Assembly (NCBI GenBank): GCA_903842345.1
Contig: CAIMLR010000002.1
Coordinates: forward strand, 62,001 to 126,000
DNA length: 64,000 nucleotides
Reading direction: 5' to 3'
DNA from: an uncultured Myxococcales bacterium
GTDB lineage: Bacteria; Myxococcota_A; UBA9042
Shown here: one piece after another, positions 18,655 to 28,300 of the stretch
Layout of the letters: each line of letters starts with the position of its first letter
Numbering within the stretch: position 1 is the first letter of the stretch
The notes under the pieces: generated by a model
Seen by the model: only the letters and a program-made list of their open reading frames with translations
Databases searched by the model: none
What the model was told of the DNA's origin: nothing
Made by a program: the position numbers and the translations under genes

Positions 18655-19992
18655 TCAAACAGCCAGAAGCGCACCGGCAGTACTGGCCAAATCCGCTTGT
18701 GAGACGGTCTGTTGCGCGCCATCGCGCAGGTCCTTGAGCACCGCCGTGCCCGCCGTCGCCTCATCCGGCCCCACCATCACCGCCAGCCGCGCGCCGCGCT
18801 TGCTCGCGCGTTCCAACTGCTTGCCGAGCTTGCCGCCCGCCAGATCCAACTCCGCGCGCAGCCCCGCTTGGCGCAGGAGCCCCGCCAACTGGATCGCGGT
18901 CACCGCCTGCGCTTCGCTGAACACCGTGACGTAAACCTGCACCGCGTGGCTGTCCTTGCTGACAAGCTCCAGCTCCTGCATCGCCGCCAGCAGGCGATCG
19001 AGGCCCAGGCTGATGCCGACCGCGGGGATCGCTTCCTTTGTGAACAGGCCGATGAGGCCGTCGTAACGGCCGCCGGACATGACGGCGCCGATGCCTTTGA
19101 CGCGCGGATCGGTGAGCCGTGTTTCGTAGATGATGCCGGTGTAGTAGTCGAGGCCGCGGGCGATCGTCGGGTCAAAGCGGATGCGCTCGCTCAAGCCCGC
19201 CGCACGGACGAGCGCGAGCACTTCGCGCAGTCGGTCCAGACCCGCCGTGTCGACGCTGGCCGCGCTCAACCGGTCGGCCACGCTCTCGATCGTCATCGCG
19301 CCGTGGAGGAATTGCCCCACGACCCGTTCCGCTGTTTCCGCATCGATGCCCGCGGTCTCGATCTCCGTCTGCACCGCCGCCGCCGGGATCTTGTCCAGCT
19401 TGTCGATCGCCCGAATGCAGGCGATCTGCTGGGCTTTCTCCGTCACGCCCGCCGCCGCGATCAGGCCAAACAGCACATCCCGGTGGTTCAAATGCAGCAC
19501 CGCGCCGTCAATGCCCAGCGTCTGCAGCACGGAGAGACCGGTAATCAGCGTCTCGGCATCGGCGATCGCGGAATTGACGCCGACGATGTCCGCGTCGCAC
19601 TGGAAGAACTCGCGGAAACGGCCGCGCTGCGGCTTGTCAGCCCGCCACACGGGCGCGACCTGATAGCGGCGAAACGGCAGCTGGATCTCGTTGCGGTGCT
19701 CGGCCACCACGCGCGCCAGCGGCACCGTCAGGTCGTAGCGCAGCGCGACGTGGCGCTCGCCGTGGTCCTGAAAGCGATACAACAGCTTGTCGCCTTCCTC
19801 ACCGTACTTGCCCGCCAGCGTCTCCAGGTACTCCAAGGCAGGCGTCTGCAGCGGCTGAAAACCGTGGCGCTCAAACGTCGCTTCGATCAAGCGAATCATC
19901 GCCTGGCGCGGCGCCATGAGTTCCGGCATGTAGTCGCGAAAGCCCTTCAAGGTCTGGGCTTTGAACAGTTTTTGCGGTTGATCGGTGGCCAT
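18655..19992 (-). CDS. hisS: histidine--tRNA ligase
   Basis: A 445-residue class II aminoacyl-tRNA synthetase that charges tRNA-His with histidine in the cytoplasm. Diagnostic sequences are present in order: GFRDYMPE near the N-terminus, LRYDLTVPLARVV (motif 2 side), the HisRS-specific RGLDYYTGIIYE, and GGRYDGLIG. A C-terminal anticodon-binding domain starts at about residue 345 and includes 'GKLGKQLERASKRGA'. The ATG at 19992 gives the usual length (about 420-450); longer upstream sequence belongs to the ABC transporter in another frame. The spacing from the upstream ABC transporter gene is 65 bases, so they may share a transcript. No unusual features. Confidence 0.95.
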   Translation of the reverse strand: MATDQPQKLFKAQTLKGFRDYMPELMAPRQAMIRLIEATFERHGFQPLQTPALEYLETLAGKYGEEGDKLLYRFQDHGERHVALRYDLTVPLARVVAEHRNEIQLPFRRYQVAPVWRADKPQRGRFREFFQCDADIVGVNSAIADAETLITGLSVLQTLGIDGAVLHLNHRDVLFGLIAAAGVTEKAQQIACIRAIDKLDKIPAAAVQTEIETAGIDAETAERVVGQFLHGAMTIESVADRLSAASVDTAGLDRLREVLALVRAAGLSERIRFDPTIARGLDYYTGIIYETRLTDPRVKGIGAVMSGGRYDGLIGLFTKEAIPAVGISLGLDRLLAAMQELELVSKDSHAVQVYVTVFSEAQAVTAIQLAGLLRQAGLRAELDLAGGKLGKQLERASKRGARLAVMVGPDEATAGTAVLKDLRDGAQQTVSQADLASTAGALLAV

Positions 19993-20057
19993 CGTGTTCT
20001 CGTGCGCAGGGATGCGCGGGGGCGGAGTGTCGCGGACCGGGCGATCGACCGCAAGCG

Positions 20058-21845
20058 TCAGCCGAGGAGGCGCTGCGATTCTTGCGCGGACTCCACAAGG
20101 TGCGCGTACAGGCCGGCCTGCGCCATCAGCGCCTCGTGCGTGCCGGACTCCGCGATCCGCCCGCGTTCCATGACGACGATGCGGTTGGCCTTGCGGATCG
20201 TCGAGAGGCGGTGCGCCACGACGATCGCCGTGCGGCCCTGGAACACCCGCTCCAGCGCGCGCTGCACGGCCTGCTCGGTCTCGGTGTCGATCGACGCCGT
20301 CGCTTCGTCCAACACGACGATGGGCGGATTGGCCGCGAGAATCCGCGCGATCGACAGCAGTTGCCGCTCGCCCGAGGACAGGTTGCCGCCATTTTCGCTC
20401 AGCACGGTGTCCAGCCCGCCCAGGCGCGCGACCTTGGGCGCAAGCTGCGCGTCCTCCACCGCCTGCTCGATCGCCGCGCGCGTGATGCCGGCGCGGCCGA
20501 GAGAAACGTTGTCGGCAAAGGTGCCTGAAAACAGCATGACGTCCTGCTGCACCACGCCGATCGCCCGCCGCAGCGCCTGGAGTTGCCAATCTTCCACAGC
20601 GACGCCATCGACGAAGATCGACCGCGGCGGCGCGTCGTACATCCGCGCGATCAGCTTGACCAGCGTCGACTTGCCCGATCCGGTCTGGCCGACAAGCGCG
20701 ACGACCTGACCCGGTTCGACCGTCAGCGACACGTCCGCGCACGCCTGCACCTCCGGCCCATAGCCAAAGTTCAGGTGGTCGATCTGCACGCGGCCCGCGA
20801 TCTGCGCCGGGATCTGGTCGCCGGACGGCAGCGGCACAGCTTCATCCAACAGGCCGAAGATCCGCTCCAGCGCCGCCTGCGCGCGTTCAATCGTCGCGAC
20901 CTTGCCGGAGAGTTCGCGGACCGGCACGAAGACGCGCTGGATGTACTGGATGAACGCGATCAGGAGGCCAGGCGTGCCCAAACCGCTGACGACGCGGCCC
21001 GCGCCGTAGCCGAGCAGGATGGCGATGCAGAGGCCCGCGACGCCGTCCATGACCGCGTAGAGCGAGGCGTCGTACCAGTTGGAGATGCGGTAGGCGTCGA
21101 GGTAGCGGAAGTTGAAGCTGCGGTACTCGTCGAGCGTCGCCTCTTCCCGACCGTGCAATTGCACGATGCGTGCGCCGGCCAGCGCTTCCTGAAAGTGCCC
21201 GGACGCAGCCGACATGGAGCGGCGGATCTCCGTCGAGTAGAAGCGCAGGCGGCGGCGAAACAGGTTGACGAGCAGCACGATGAACGGCGCGACGAGCAGG
21301 CTCATCGCGGTCAGCCGCACGTCAAACCACAGCATTGCGGCGAGGATGAACAGGATGTCAAAAACGTCGCCGACGATGCCGACGATGCCAAAAGTCAGGA
21401 CCTCGCCGATGGCCTCGACGTCGGTTGTCGTGCGCGAGAGCAGGTTGCCTGAGGCGCGCGTGTCAAAGAACGCCGAACCCTGCTGCAGCACGTGGGCGAA
21501 CACGCCGCGGCGCAAACGCTGCAGCGCGCGGTAGCCGGCGCGTTGCAGGGCCCACAGCTGCAGGCCGCGCAGCATGTACTCAGCCAGCACCGCGGCGAGG
21601 AAGGTCACCGCCACGCTCGTCAGCGTCCAGCCCTGGCTGGGCCGGTGCTGCAACGCGTCCGTCATGGGCCCATCGACCGCGATCTTCAGCAGCCAAGGCT
21701 GCGCGACGCCCGCGAGGCTCATCAGCGGCACGGCGAAGAGGCCCAGCGCGACCCACACGGCGTCGGGTTTCACAAACGGCCAGAACCGCTTCAGCAGCGC
21801 CAGGTCATTGAGTTTTGTGCGCTTCTTGGCCGCCGAATCGCTCAC
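20058..21845 (-). CDS. ABC transporter, fused membrane and ATP-binding domains
   Basis: A 595-residue half-transporter of the MsbA/LmrA exporter type. About six membrane helices lie in residues 1-340, followed by an ATPase domain with Walker A GQTGSGKST (about residue 390), signature LSSGERQLL (about 494), Walker B IVVLDEATAS and the switch His in HRLSTIR. It should work as a dimer in the inner membrane, using ATP to export lipid, drug or peptide; substrate not predictable. I chose the GTG at 21845 because AAGGAC sits 8 bases upstream; the longer frame overlaps the preceding gene. The GTG is only 4 bases beyond that gene's stop, indicating co-transcription with the two upstream exported-protein genes. 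Confidence 0.92.
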   Translation of the reverse strand: MSDSAAKKRTKLNDLALLKRFWPFVKPDAVWVALGLFAVPLMSLAGVAQPWLLKIAVDGPMTDALQHRPSQGWTLTSVAVTFLAAVLAEYMLRGLQLWALQRAGYRALQRLRRGVFAHVLQQGSAFFDTRASGNLLSRTTTDVEAIGEVLTFGIVGIVGDVFDILFILAAMLWFDVRLTAMSLLVAPFIVLLVNLFRRRLRFYSTEIRRSMSAASGHFQEALAGARIVQLHGREEATLDEYRSFNFRYLDAYRISNWYDASLYAVMDGVAGLCIAILLGYGAGRVVSGLGTPGLLIAFIQYIQRVFVPVRELSGKVATIERAQAALERIFGLLDEAVPLPSGDQIPAQIAGRVQIDHLNFGYGPEVQACADVSLTVEPGQVVALVGQTGSGKSTLVKLIARMYDAPPRSIFVDGVAVEDWQLQALRRAIGVVQQDVMLFSGTFADNVSLGRAGITRAAIEQAVEDAQLAPKVARLGGLDTVLSENGGNLSSGERQLLSIARILAANPPIVVLDEATASIDTETEQAVQRALERVFQGRTAIVVAHRLSTIRKANRIVVMERGRIAESGTHEALMAQAGLYAHLVESAQESQRLLG

Positions 21846-21849
21846 GCTG

Positions 21850-22500
21850 TCAGTCCTTCTTCGCGTCTGCGTCGGCGGGCTTGGCTTCTTTGGGCGGCTC
21901 CGGCTCGACCCAGCGAATATCCGCCACATGGAACGCCAGCGCATGTGCTTCGTCCACTTCCGTCAGCAATCCTTCGGCTTTCAGCTTCTGCGTGACGATC
22001 GCCACCAGCCACTTGCGATCCGTCGTCCAGTACAGCGTCTTCAGCGCGACCTTGGCCCACACATCCGCGCCATCGTCATGCCGCACCGGCACGTCCGCGA
22101 TCTTGCCCAGTTTCTGCCGATCGGTCACCGCGAGCACAAAACGCTCGCGCGTCGCCATGAGGCCAAAGAAACTCAGCGTCTTCTCCGCGTCGTTCGCGTC
22201 CAGCGGATAGAGCGTGTCTTCCACGCCGGGATCGACGATTTTGAATTTCTTGCGCGTTTCCTTGATGACCTTCTGCGACTCGCCGCGCTGGAACGGAATC
22301 AGCGCGCTCTTCTTGGCCGGCTGGCCGGTCGCCACGTCGTAGAGCCGCAGGTTGGTGCCGACGTTGTCGTCTTCCAACTGCACCAGCATCTGCTTGGCGT
22401 CCGCAGTGAAGCCGAGCACCGCGAGCGTGACCTTGGTCTCCTGCGCCAGCGCGGGCAGCGACCACAGCAGGCCGAGCACCGCAATCGCCAGAGCGCGCAC
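21850..22500 (-). CDS. small exported protein of unknown function
   Basis: A 216-residue protein starting with GTG at 22500, five bases past the stop of the GYF-domain gene. It has a clear signal peptide (hydrophobic stretch ending LPALAQ). The mature part alternates beta-like and charged segments and has no cysteine or known catalytic motif. It ends with a Lys/Asp/Ala-rich tail. No family recognised. The start lacks a strong ribosome site and is probably translated by coupling to the upstream gene. Its position between a zinc-finger/GYF membrane protein and an ABC exporter suggests a periplasmic accessory of that set, which is inference only. Confidence 0.7.
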   Translation of the reverse strand: MRALAIAVLGLLWSLPALAQETKVTLAVLGFTADAKQMLVQLEDDNVGTNLRLYDVATGQPAKKSALIPFQRGESQKVIKETRKKFKIVDPGVEDTLYPLDANDAEKTLSFFGLMATRERFVLAVTDRQKLGKIADVPVRHDDGADVWAKVALKTLYWTTDRKWLVAIVTQKLKAEGLLTEVDEAHALAFHVADIRWVEPEPPKEAKPADADAKKD

Positions 22501-22505
22501 CCTGG

Positions 22506-24014
22506 TCAGTCGATTGTGCAAGAGAACGATTCCGCCGACGCGCCGGCCAGATGGACTTTGCGCAGCTTGCTTTCGCAGCAATTGCCAAGGCCGGCGTCTT
22601 CCTTGCCGTCCGCGCTGGCCTTGACGTCCTGGACCTTGCCGCCGGCGCCGACGGTGAAGCGGATCTTGAAGTCGGCGACGCCCGCGGATTGGCCGCAGGC
22701 GCGCAGGCTGGGCTTTTGCGCCTCGCACATCTTGCGGATGTCGCTGGAGGTGACGCCTTCGCCGATCGTCGCGCCGCGCACGCCGGGGCCGCCGCTGTCG
22801 AGCAACGCCATCAGGCGCTTCTTCTCTTCTTCGCTGACCGTCGGGCCCACGGGCGCCTTCGCCGTCGCCGCCTTCCGCGCCTTGACGACCGTGCGCATCT
22901 TGGCCGCGAGGTCGGACAACTGCACTTCCTGCTTGGGCTCCTTGGCCTTGGCGGGCTTGGTCGGCTCGCCGGGCTTGGCTTCCGGCTCCGGCTCGTTGCC
23001 AATCTCGATCGTCACGCTTGTCTGGTACGGCAGGTTGAACATGCCGAGGATGTTGTTGGCATCCGCGAGCAGTTGCGCCTTTTTCATGCCCTGGTAGCGC
23101 ATGACGAGGCCAAAACCGATGGCGCCGAGCACCAGCGACGCGACAATCACCGTGATCAGGATCTTCTGCCGTTTGGAGCGCTTGTCCAACCGGAACATCA
23201 CGCTGAATTCCTGCAGCAGGTTCTGGTATTCCTCTTTGGTCGGCTTGTGCTTGTCCGCTTCCGGCATCGCCAAGGCAACGTGATCGAGGTCGTGGTGCGA
23301 CGCGAAGAAGCTGTCGCTCTGGTTTTCCGTCTGCAAGTTGTGCAGGTCGGATTCCGTGGCGCGCAGCGGTGCGACAGGCGCAGGAGTCGGCGCGGGAGCA
23401 GGAGCGGGTGCGACAGGCGCGGGCGCGGTTGGCGCGGTCGACGCGGCGGTTGGCATCGGAACAGGGGCAGGCGCGGGCGTCGGGGCGCGGACGGGCGCGA
23501 CGACGGGTGCCGGAGCTGCGACGGGTGCGGGTGCAGCGACGGGTGCCGGGGCCTGGGATGCGCTTTCGGGCCGCGGCATCATCGGCGGCGGACCACCGGC
23601 GACGTGCACGCCGCTGCCGGTCCGCAAAAGCGGGCGCAGCTCGAGCACATCGACCATCGGAACCCAGTTGGGCAAGCCTTTTTGCCAGACCAGCGACTGA
23701 CCGGAAATCGTGCTGATATCCATCAGCTCCGAGAGCTGCAGCGGCGTGAACGGACCTTTGCGGTCGCGACCCACGGCGACGAACCACGTCGGCTCCGCTG
23801 GCACAATCGCTGACTGCGGCCGGACGTCGGTCACGAGCACGGGACCTGAGACCTCGGTCGTGGCAAGACGGGCGTCAAGCAAGTCGCCGCCCAAATCGCG
23901 AACGATAATCGAAGCCTTGCAGTTGGGGCAACTGATCTGGGCGCGCTGATAGCCGGCCATGCGATCAGGCGGCAACCGGTACATCTTGCTGCAACTTGGA
24001 CAGGAAAAGCGCAC
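22506..24014 (-). CDS. zinc-finger, GYF-domain membrane protein (AgmX/PglI-like)
   Basis: A 502-residue protein. I chose the GTG at 24014 because GGAGGAC lies 9 bases before it and the protein then opens at once with an MJ0042-type zinc finger (FSCPSCSK ... ISCPNCKA, residues 3-33). A GYF domain follows at about residues 77-120 (WFVAVGRDRKGPFTPLQLSE), then a Pro/Ala repeat linker (150-218), one membrane helix (about 284-306) and a C-terminal exported domain with a Cys pair near its end. This architecture is known from myxobacterial AgmX/PglI-type proteins, the former tied to adventurous gliding. The C-terminal domain resembles the AgmX/PglI tail (conserved 'LRACGQ ... KIRFTVGAGGKV'). A motility role here is not shown; no other gliding gene is nearby. 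Confidence 0.75.
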   Translation of the reverse strand: MRFSCPSCSKMYRLPPDRMAGYQRAQISCPNCKASIIVRDLGGDLLDARLATTEVSGPVLVTDVRPQSAIVPAEPTWFVAVGRDRKGPFTPLQLSELMDISTISGQSLVWQKGLPNWVPMVDVLELRPLLRTGSGVHVAGGPPPMMPRPESASQAPAPVAAPAPVAAPAPVVAPVRAPTPAPAPVPMPTAASTAPTAPAPVAPAPAPAPTPAPVAPLRATESDLHNLQTENQSDSFFASHHDLDHVALAMPEADKHKPTKEEYQNLLQEFSVMFRLDKRSKRQKILITVIVASLVLGAIGFGLVMRYQGMKKAQLLADANNILGMFNLPYQTSVTIEIGNEPEPEAKPGEPTKPAKAKEPKQEVQLSDLAAKMRTVVKARKAATAKAPVGPTVSEEEKKRLMALLDSGGPGVRGATIGEGVTSSDIRKMCEAQKPSLRACGQSAGVADFKIRFTVGAGGKVQDVKASADGKEDAGLGNCCESKLRKVHLAGASAESFSCTID

Positions 24015-24209
24015 GGAGCGGTCCTCCAGAGATGCCTGGGGCAAAAAAGGGGCACGGCGCTGTGCCGCAGATCCCCATGGTCTACCCGATCGTGCATCGC
24101 AAGTCTACCCAGCGTCGCTTTTTCCGCCCCGGGCCTCGGCGGATTGCCAACCCAACCGCAGGCGATTCACGATTCTTCACACTGGCTGCAGAAACGGTCG
24201 CCCGGGCGC

Positions 24210-24238
24210 TTGCCGCCCTCGGGGACGTGGGGTAGGTT
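24210..24238 (+). promoter_or_regulatory. candidate promoter for the barrel-metzincin operon
   Basis: TTGCCG (24210-24215) and TAGGTT (24233-24238) are spaced by 17 bases and lie 44 bases before the ATG at 24282. The -35 resembles TTGCCC found at the Cys-rich lipoprotein genes. The -10 is weak (three of six). Confidence 0.35.
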
Positions 24239-24281
24239 GGCGCCGCATCTGCACCGACCGGTTCCTTGGGGGCTGCTCACG

Positions 24282-25370
24282 ATGAAACCTCACGTTGTCC
24301 ATGGCTTCTGCGTGCTGCTCAGCGCGTTGGCAGGCATGGGCGCGCAACCGGCGTGGGCGCAGACCGTTGCGGGAGCGCGCGTCGATCTGGCGTCCGAGCA
24401 GGACGAGGACGAGGCCAAACGTCCGGTGCGACCCTCGGACGCGTTTCCCTTGAACGGCGACGTGCGGCTGGACAACACGGTGGGCCTCGGGACTTTTGTG
24501 CCGGGTGAAGCGCGGCGGACAAGCTATGACCTGGGCCTGTTCCTGCGCGCCGGCGTCGTGCTGGGTCACGGCCTGAACATCGGCGCGCTGCAGACGGTCA
24601 GCAAGAATCTGGCGAGCAACGCCGATGCCGGCGCCGCGCGGCCGTACGATACGGTCGTGGGCGACACGCTGCTGACGGTGAACTGGTCGCCCACGCACGG
24701 CGCCGACGCCGGCAAGCCCAAGCCACTGCTGCTGCCCGGCGGCATCAAGGTCGGCGCGTCCCTGGTGGCGGCGCTGCCGACTTCGCGCGCCTCGCGCTTC
24801 CAGACGCGTATCCTGGCGCTGACGCCGGGCCTCTCGCTCCTCAAGCCCGACCTGTTCGGCGGTCGCTTGGCGATTCTCTACGCGTTTGGTTTCACCAAGA
24901 ACTTCAATCGCTTGACCACAAGCGCCGTCGACGCCGTGAACTTTCCGAGCCTCGCGCGCCCCGATGGCCCCGAGCTGATGTCCGGCCAGAGCGACATCGC
25001 CACCGGTCTGCTGAACACCGCGTTTTCGATCCGCAACACGCTGTCGGTGACGTGGTTGCCCGCACCGCGCGTCGCGGTTGGCTTGACGTACGTGCTCTAC
25101 AACAACTTCAAATACACCAGCTTTGCCAACGACGCCTTCACCAGCGCCAACGCCAAGCCCGGGCGCGGGCGCAGCGATTTGCAGTGGGGCCTCGTGTCGG
25201 TCGGCTACACGTTTGACCCGGACCAGCGCTGGACGCTGAGCGCGCTGGCCGTGACCGCGTCGCCCCCCTGGAGCGCCGACAACACCACGCTGCGATTCCC
25301 GTTTTTCGATTTCCGTTCCACCGCGGACAACTACACAAGTCTCAGCCTGTCCGTGAACCGGGCGTTCTGA
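24282..25370 (+). CDS. outer-membrane beta-barrel protein
   Basis: A 362-residue exported protein. The ATG at 24282 has a G-rich ribosome site (GGGGG) 8-12 bases upstream, and the signal peptide ends AQPAWAQ. The mature sequence shows alternating hydrophobic strands with aromatic girdles ('VGLTYVLYNNFKYTSF', 'SLSLSVNRAF') and ends in Phe, the usual signal for BAM-dependent insertion. Residues about 40-65 form an acidic plug-like segment. No family recognised, so whether it is a porin, transporter or adhesin base is unknown. It is the first gene of an operon with two giant metzincin-like lipoproteins, 18 bases ahead of the first; a role as their outer-membrane partner is a tempting but untested inference. 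Confidence 0.75.
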   Translation: MKPHVVHGFCVLLSALAGMGAQPAWAQTVAGARVDLASEQDEDEAKRPVRPSDAFPLNGDVRLDNTVGLGTFVPGEARRTSYDLGLFLRAGVVLGHGLNIGALQTVSKNLASNADAGAARPYDTVVGDTLLTVNWSPTHGADAGKPKPLLLPGGIKVGASLVAALPTSRASRFQTRILALTPGLSLLKPDLFGGRLAILYAFGFTKNFNRLTTSAVDAVNFPSLARPDGPELMSGQSDIATGLLNTAFSIRNTLSVTWLPAPRVAVGLTYVLYNNFKYTSFANDAFTSANAKPGRGRSDLQWGLVSVGYTFDPDQRWTLSALAVTASPPWSADNTTLRFPFFDFRSTADNYTSLSLSVNRAF

Positions 25371-25388
25371 CCGCATGCGAGAGAGACC

Positions 25389-28300
25389 ATGAAATTTCTG
25401 CATTTTGTGATCTGCGCCGCGACCCTCGCGCTGGCGGCTTGCGCGGCGGATCCGGGCCTGATCGACCGCACGCAGGTCAATCGCACGCAGAAGGCCGACC
25501 TCGCCGGCGTCTGGTACGAATTTCAGGTCGTCAGCGCGATGCCGTCCACGGCGGCATTTGGCTTCGTGGGGCAGACCGATTTTGGCGGCAAGCAGGGCAA
25601 AGTCATCTTTGACATCCAGGAGAACGCGCTTGTCGTCTATCCGTACGCCGAGGCGGTGGTGGGCGGCGACGCGCAGTGGAACAAGCGCAAGATTCGCAAA
25701 TACTGGGACGAATCGGTGCGCAACCGCGCCAGCCGGGACGTGCAGGAGTCCGATTTCGTCGAGGTCGTCGTCGGCAATCCCATTGAAATGTATCCAATCA
25801 TCAGCCACTTCGACGTCAAGCGCGACTACGCGGCGGCGACCGGTGCCCAGACCAACGTCCTGATCGAAAATACGACCGATCGGCCGTGGTGGCAGCGCGA
25901 CTACGTCCGCGTCGATTGGATGGGCAACACGCTGGCCAACTTCGCGTTTCCGCAGGGTTCGGTGACGATGTCGCCCGTTGACTACTACGTGCAGGGCGAC
26001 GATCTGGAGAATCCCAATCATTTTTATCAGGATCCGGACGGCGGCTACTTCCATTTCACGCGGCACCTGTTCGGCCAGCCGATGTCCACAGGCGCGTGCA
26101 GCCCGTACGCGCTGGCGCCCGGCGATTGTGCCGGTGCGGCGTTTGAAATCCGCGTCAGCTACAAGCGGGCGGACGCACGCCATCTGAATGACTACGAAAT
26201 CCGCCCGTACCACAACTCCGGTCCGGCGCAGAAGTTCGGCTATTTCCTGGCCGATCGCTACACGTTCAGCGAGGACTACGGCCTGACCTCGAGCGGCCAC
26301 GACTACAAGGCCGCGCGCTGGAACATCTGGCAGCAATCCAAGACGTTCGCGCTGCCCAAGGACGCCGCCGGCGCGGAGGTGCACACCGCGTGTGTGACAA
26401 ACGACGACTGCGCCAAGCCGCTGGTCTGCGATCAGCCCGACTGGTTCGTCCCCGGCGCGTGCAAGATTGGCCAACGACTGGATTATGGCGCGCGCAGCAT
26501 CCGGCCCATCCTCTATCACCTGAGCGCGGACACGCCGGCGGACCACACGCCAGCGGAGTATGCGACGGCAGACGGCTGGAACGACGTCTTCCAGGACACC
26601 GTGGCGTGGCTGCTGTTCTGGGAGGACAAATGGCGCGCAGATGGCGCGAAGGACGCCGCGGGAATGCCGACCGGCCAGGTGGGATTCACCGATCCGCAGT
26701 CCAAATTCGGCCAGCGGTTCTGCCAGACCAACGCCGATTGCGCGCAACACGCGGTGGCAACGACGGACCTCAACATCAGCGCGGACAAGTTCAACGGCGT
26801 GGTGATCGCCGCGGGAATGCCGGGCAAGATGCCGCAGGTCGTGGTTGTGGACGATACGCTCTCGGCGCGACCGCAAGTCACCGCCAGCGGTGCGTGGCTG
26901 AGCTTTGTCAACGCGACGCCGGACAGTGCACCGGCGACGCTGACCGTGGGAACGACCCAAGTGCCAGACGTGGCGTTCGTCCCGGGGACGCTGGCCGCCG
27001 CCAAGCAGGGCGCGGTGCTGATCGGCGCCGATTTGCAGGCGACGGAAGCGGTGGTCACTGCGGGATCGGCGACGGCCAAGCTGCCCAACCTCGGACTGAA
27101 GGCGGGCGAGTCCTACACGTTCGTGTACGTGGGCGGCGACGCGCTCGTGCTGGTGCGCGGCGGCCTGAACATTGCCCAGCTGCGGGCGGTCAACGGCATC
27201 GCGCTGAGCGCAACCGCCGCCAAGCCGAGCGCCGGCGAAGACCTGAGCGTCGGCATCGCTGGCGTGCAGAGCGTCGATCGCCTGCCCTACGCCACAGCCA
27301 GCGACGGGCTTTTCTACAGCGGCCAGAACCCGCAGGTCGCGTTCATCCGCCCAGGCAGCCGCACGGACGTCACCTGCATGAGCGACAGCGGCGTCGGCGT
27401 CTGCGTCGGCTGGAAGCAGGAATTGAGCCAGGCGGACGCCGACAAACGCGCGCAGTTCAAGGCCAGCCTGCCGCCGATTTTTGTGCTGTGCGAAAACGTC
27501 TTCACGGCGCAGCGGGATGTCTGCGACGCGCGCGGTGAAACCGGCAAGGCGGGCGCGATGAACGACTGCCGCTACTGGCGGCAGGAAACCAGCGGGTGGC
27601 GCAATCCGTGCGCGGACCGGAACGACGGCGGCTGGGTGCGGCACGCGGCGGAGCCCAAGCTCGTCGGCGATACGCGCTACAATTTTCTGTATTGGGTCAC
27701 CAACATGGAGCCGACGTCGCCCTTGGGCTACGGTCCAGCGGCCGCCGATCCCGACACGGGCGAGATCCAGTGGGCATGCGCCAACGTGTACGGCGCGGCG
27801 CTGGTGACGTATGCGCAGTACGCCAAGGATCTTGTCGATCTGCTGAACGGCGATCTGAGCGATGCGGATCTGCAAACTGGCAAGTACATCAAGGCGTATC
27901 TGGCCACGCAGGCGCGCTCGGCGCTGAACAAGTCGACTTTCATGGGCGCGGCGGCACCGGACGCGGGTCTGACGCCGACCGAGTCGCTGGTGCAGGCGCA
28001 AGCGCGCGCGACGCTGAAGATGAGCGACAAGCTGCCTGGCTTCGTCGCGACGGAACCGCCGACGCCTGAGCAGGAGCAGATGCTGCGCGACATCGCCAAG
28101 CCCGCGGGGCTCGCCAAGGTGCTGGACGCCCAGGGGCTGACGTTTGACCCGCAGCTCGCGCTCAACCACTTGCGGCAGATCCAGGGCACGCCGGTGGAGC
28201 GCGCGATGATCAACGACGAGGTCGCGCTGACGCTATCCGATGGCGGCGTGCAGCCGGGCGACGCGATCGCGCCGGAGCAGATCGCCGCGCTGAGTCCGAC

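Noticed and set aside
24177-28169. A 1330-codon minus-strand frame opposite the barrel and metzincin genes
   Set aside because: Antisense to two genes with clear signal peptides and catalytic motifs; composition is Arg/His/Val-rich without a domain.
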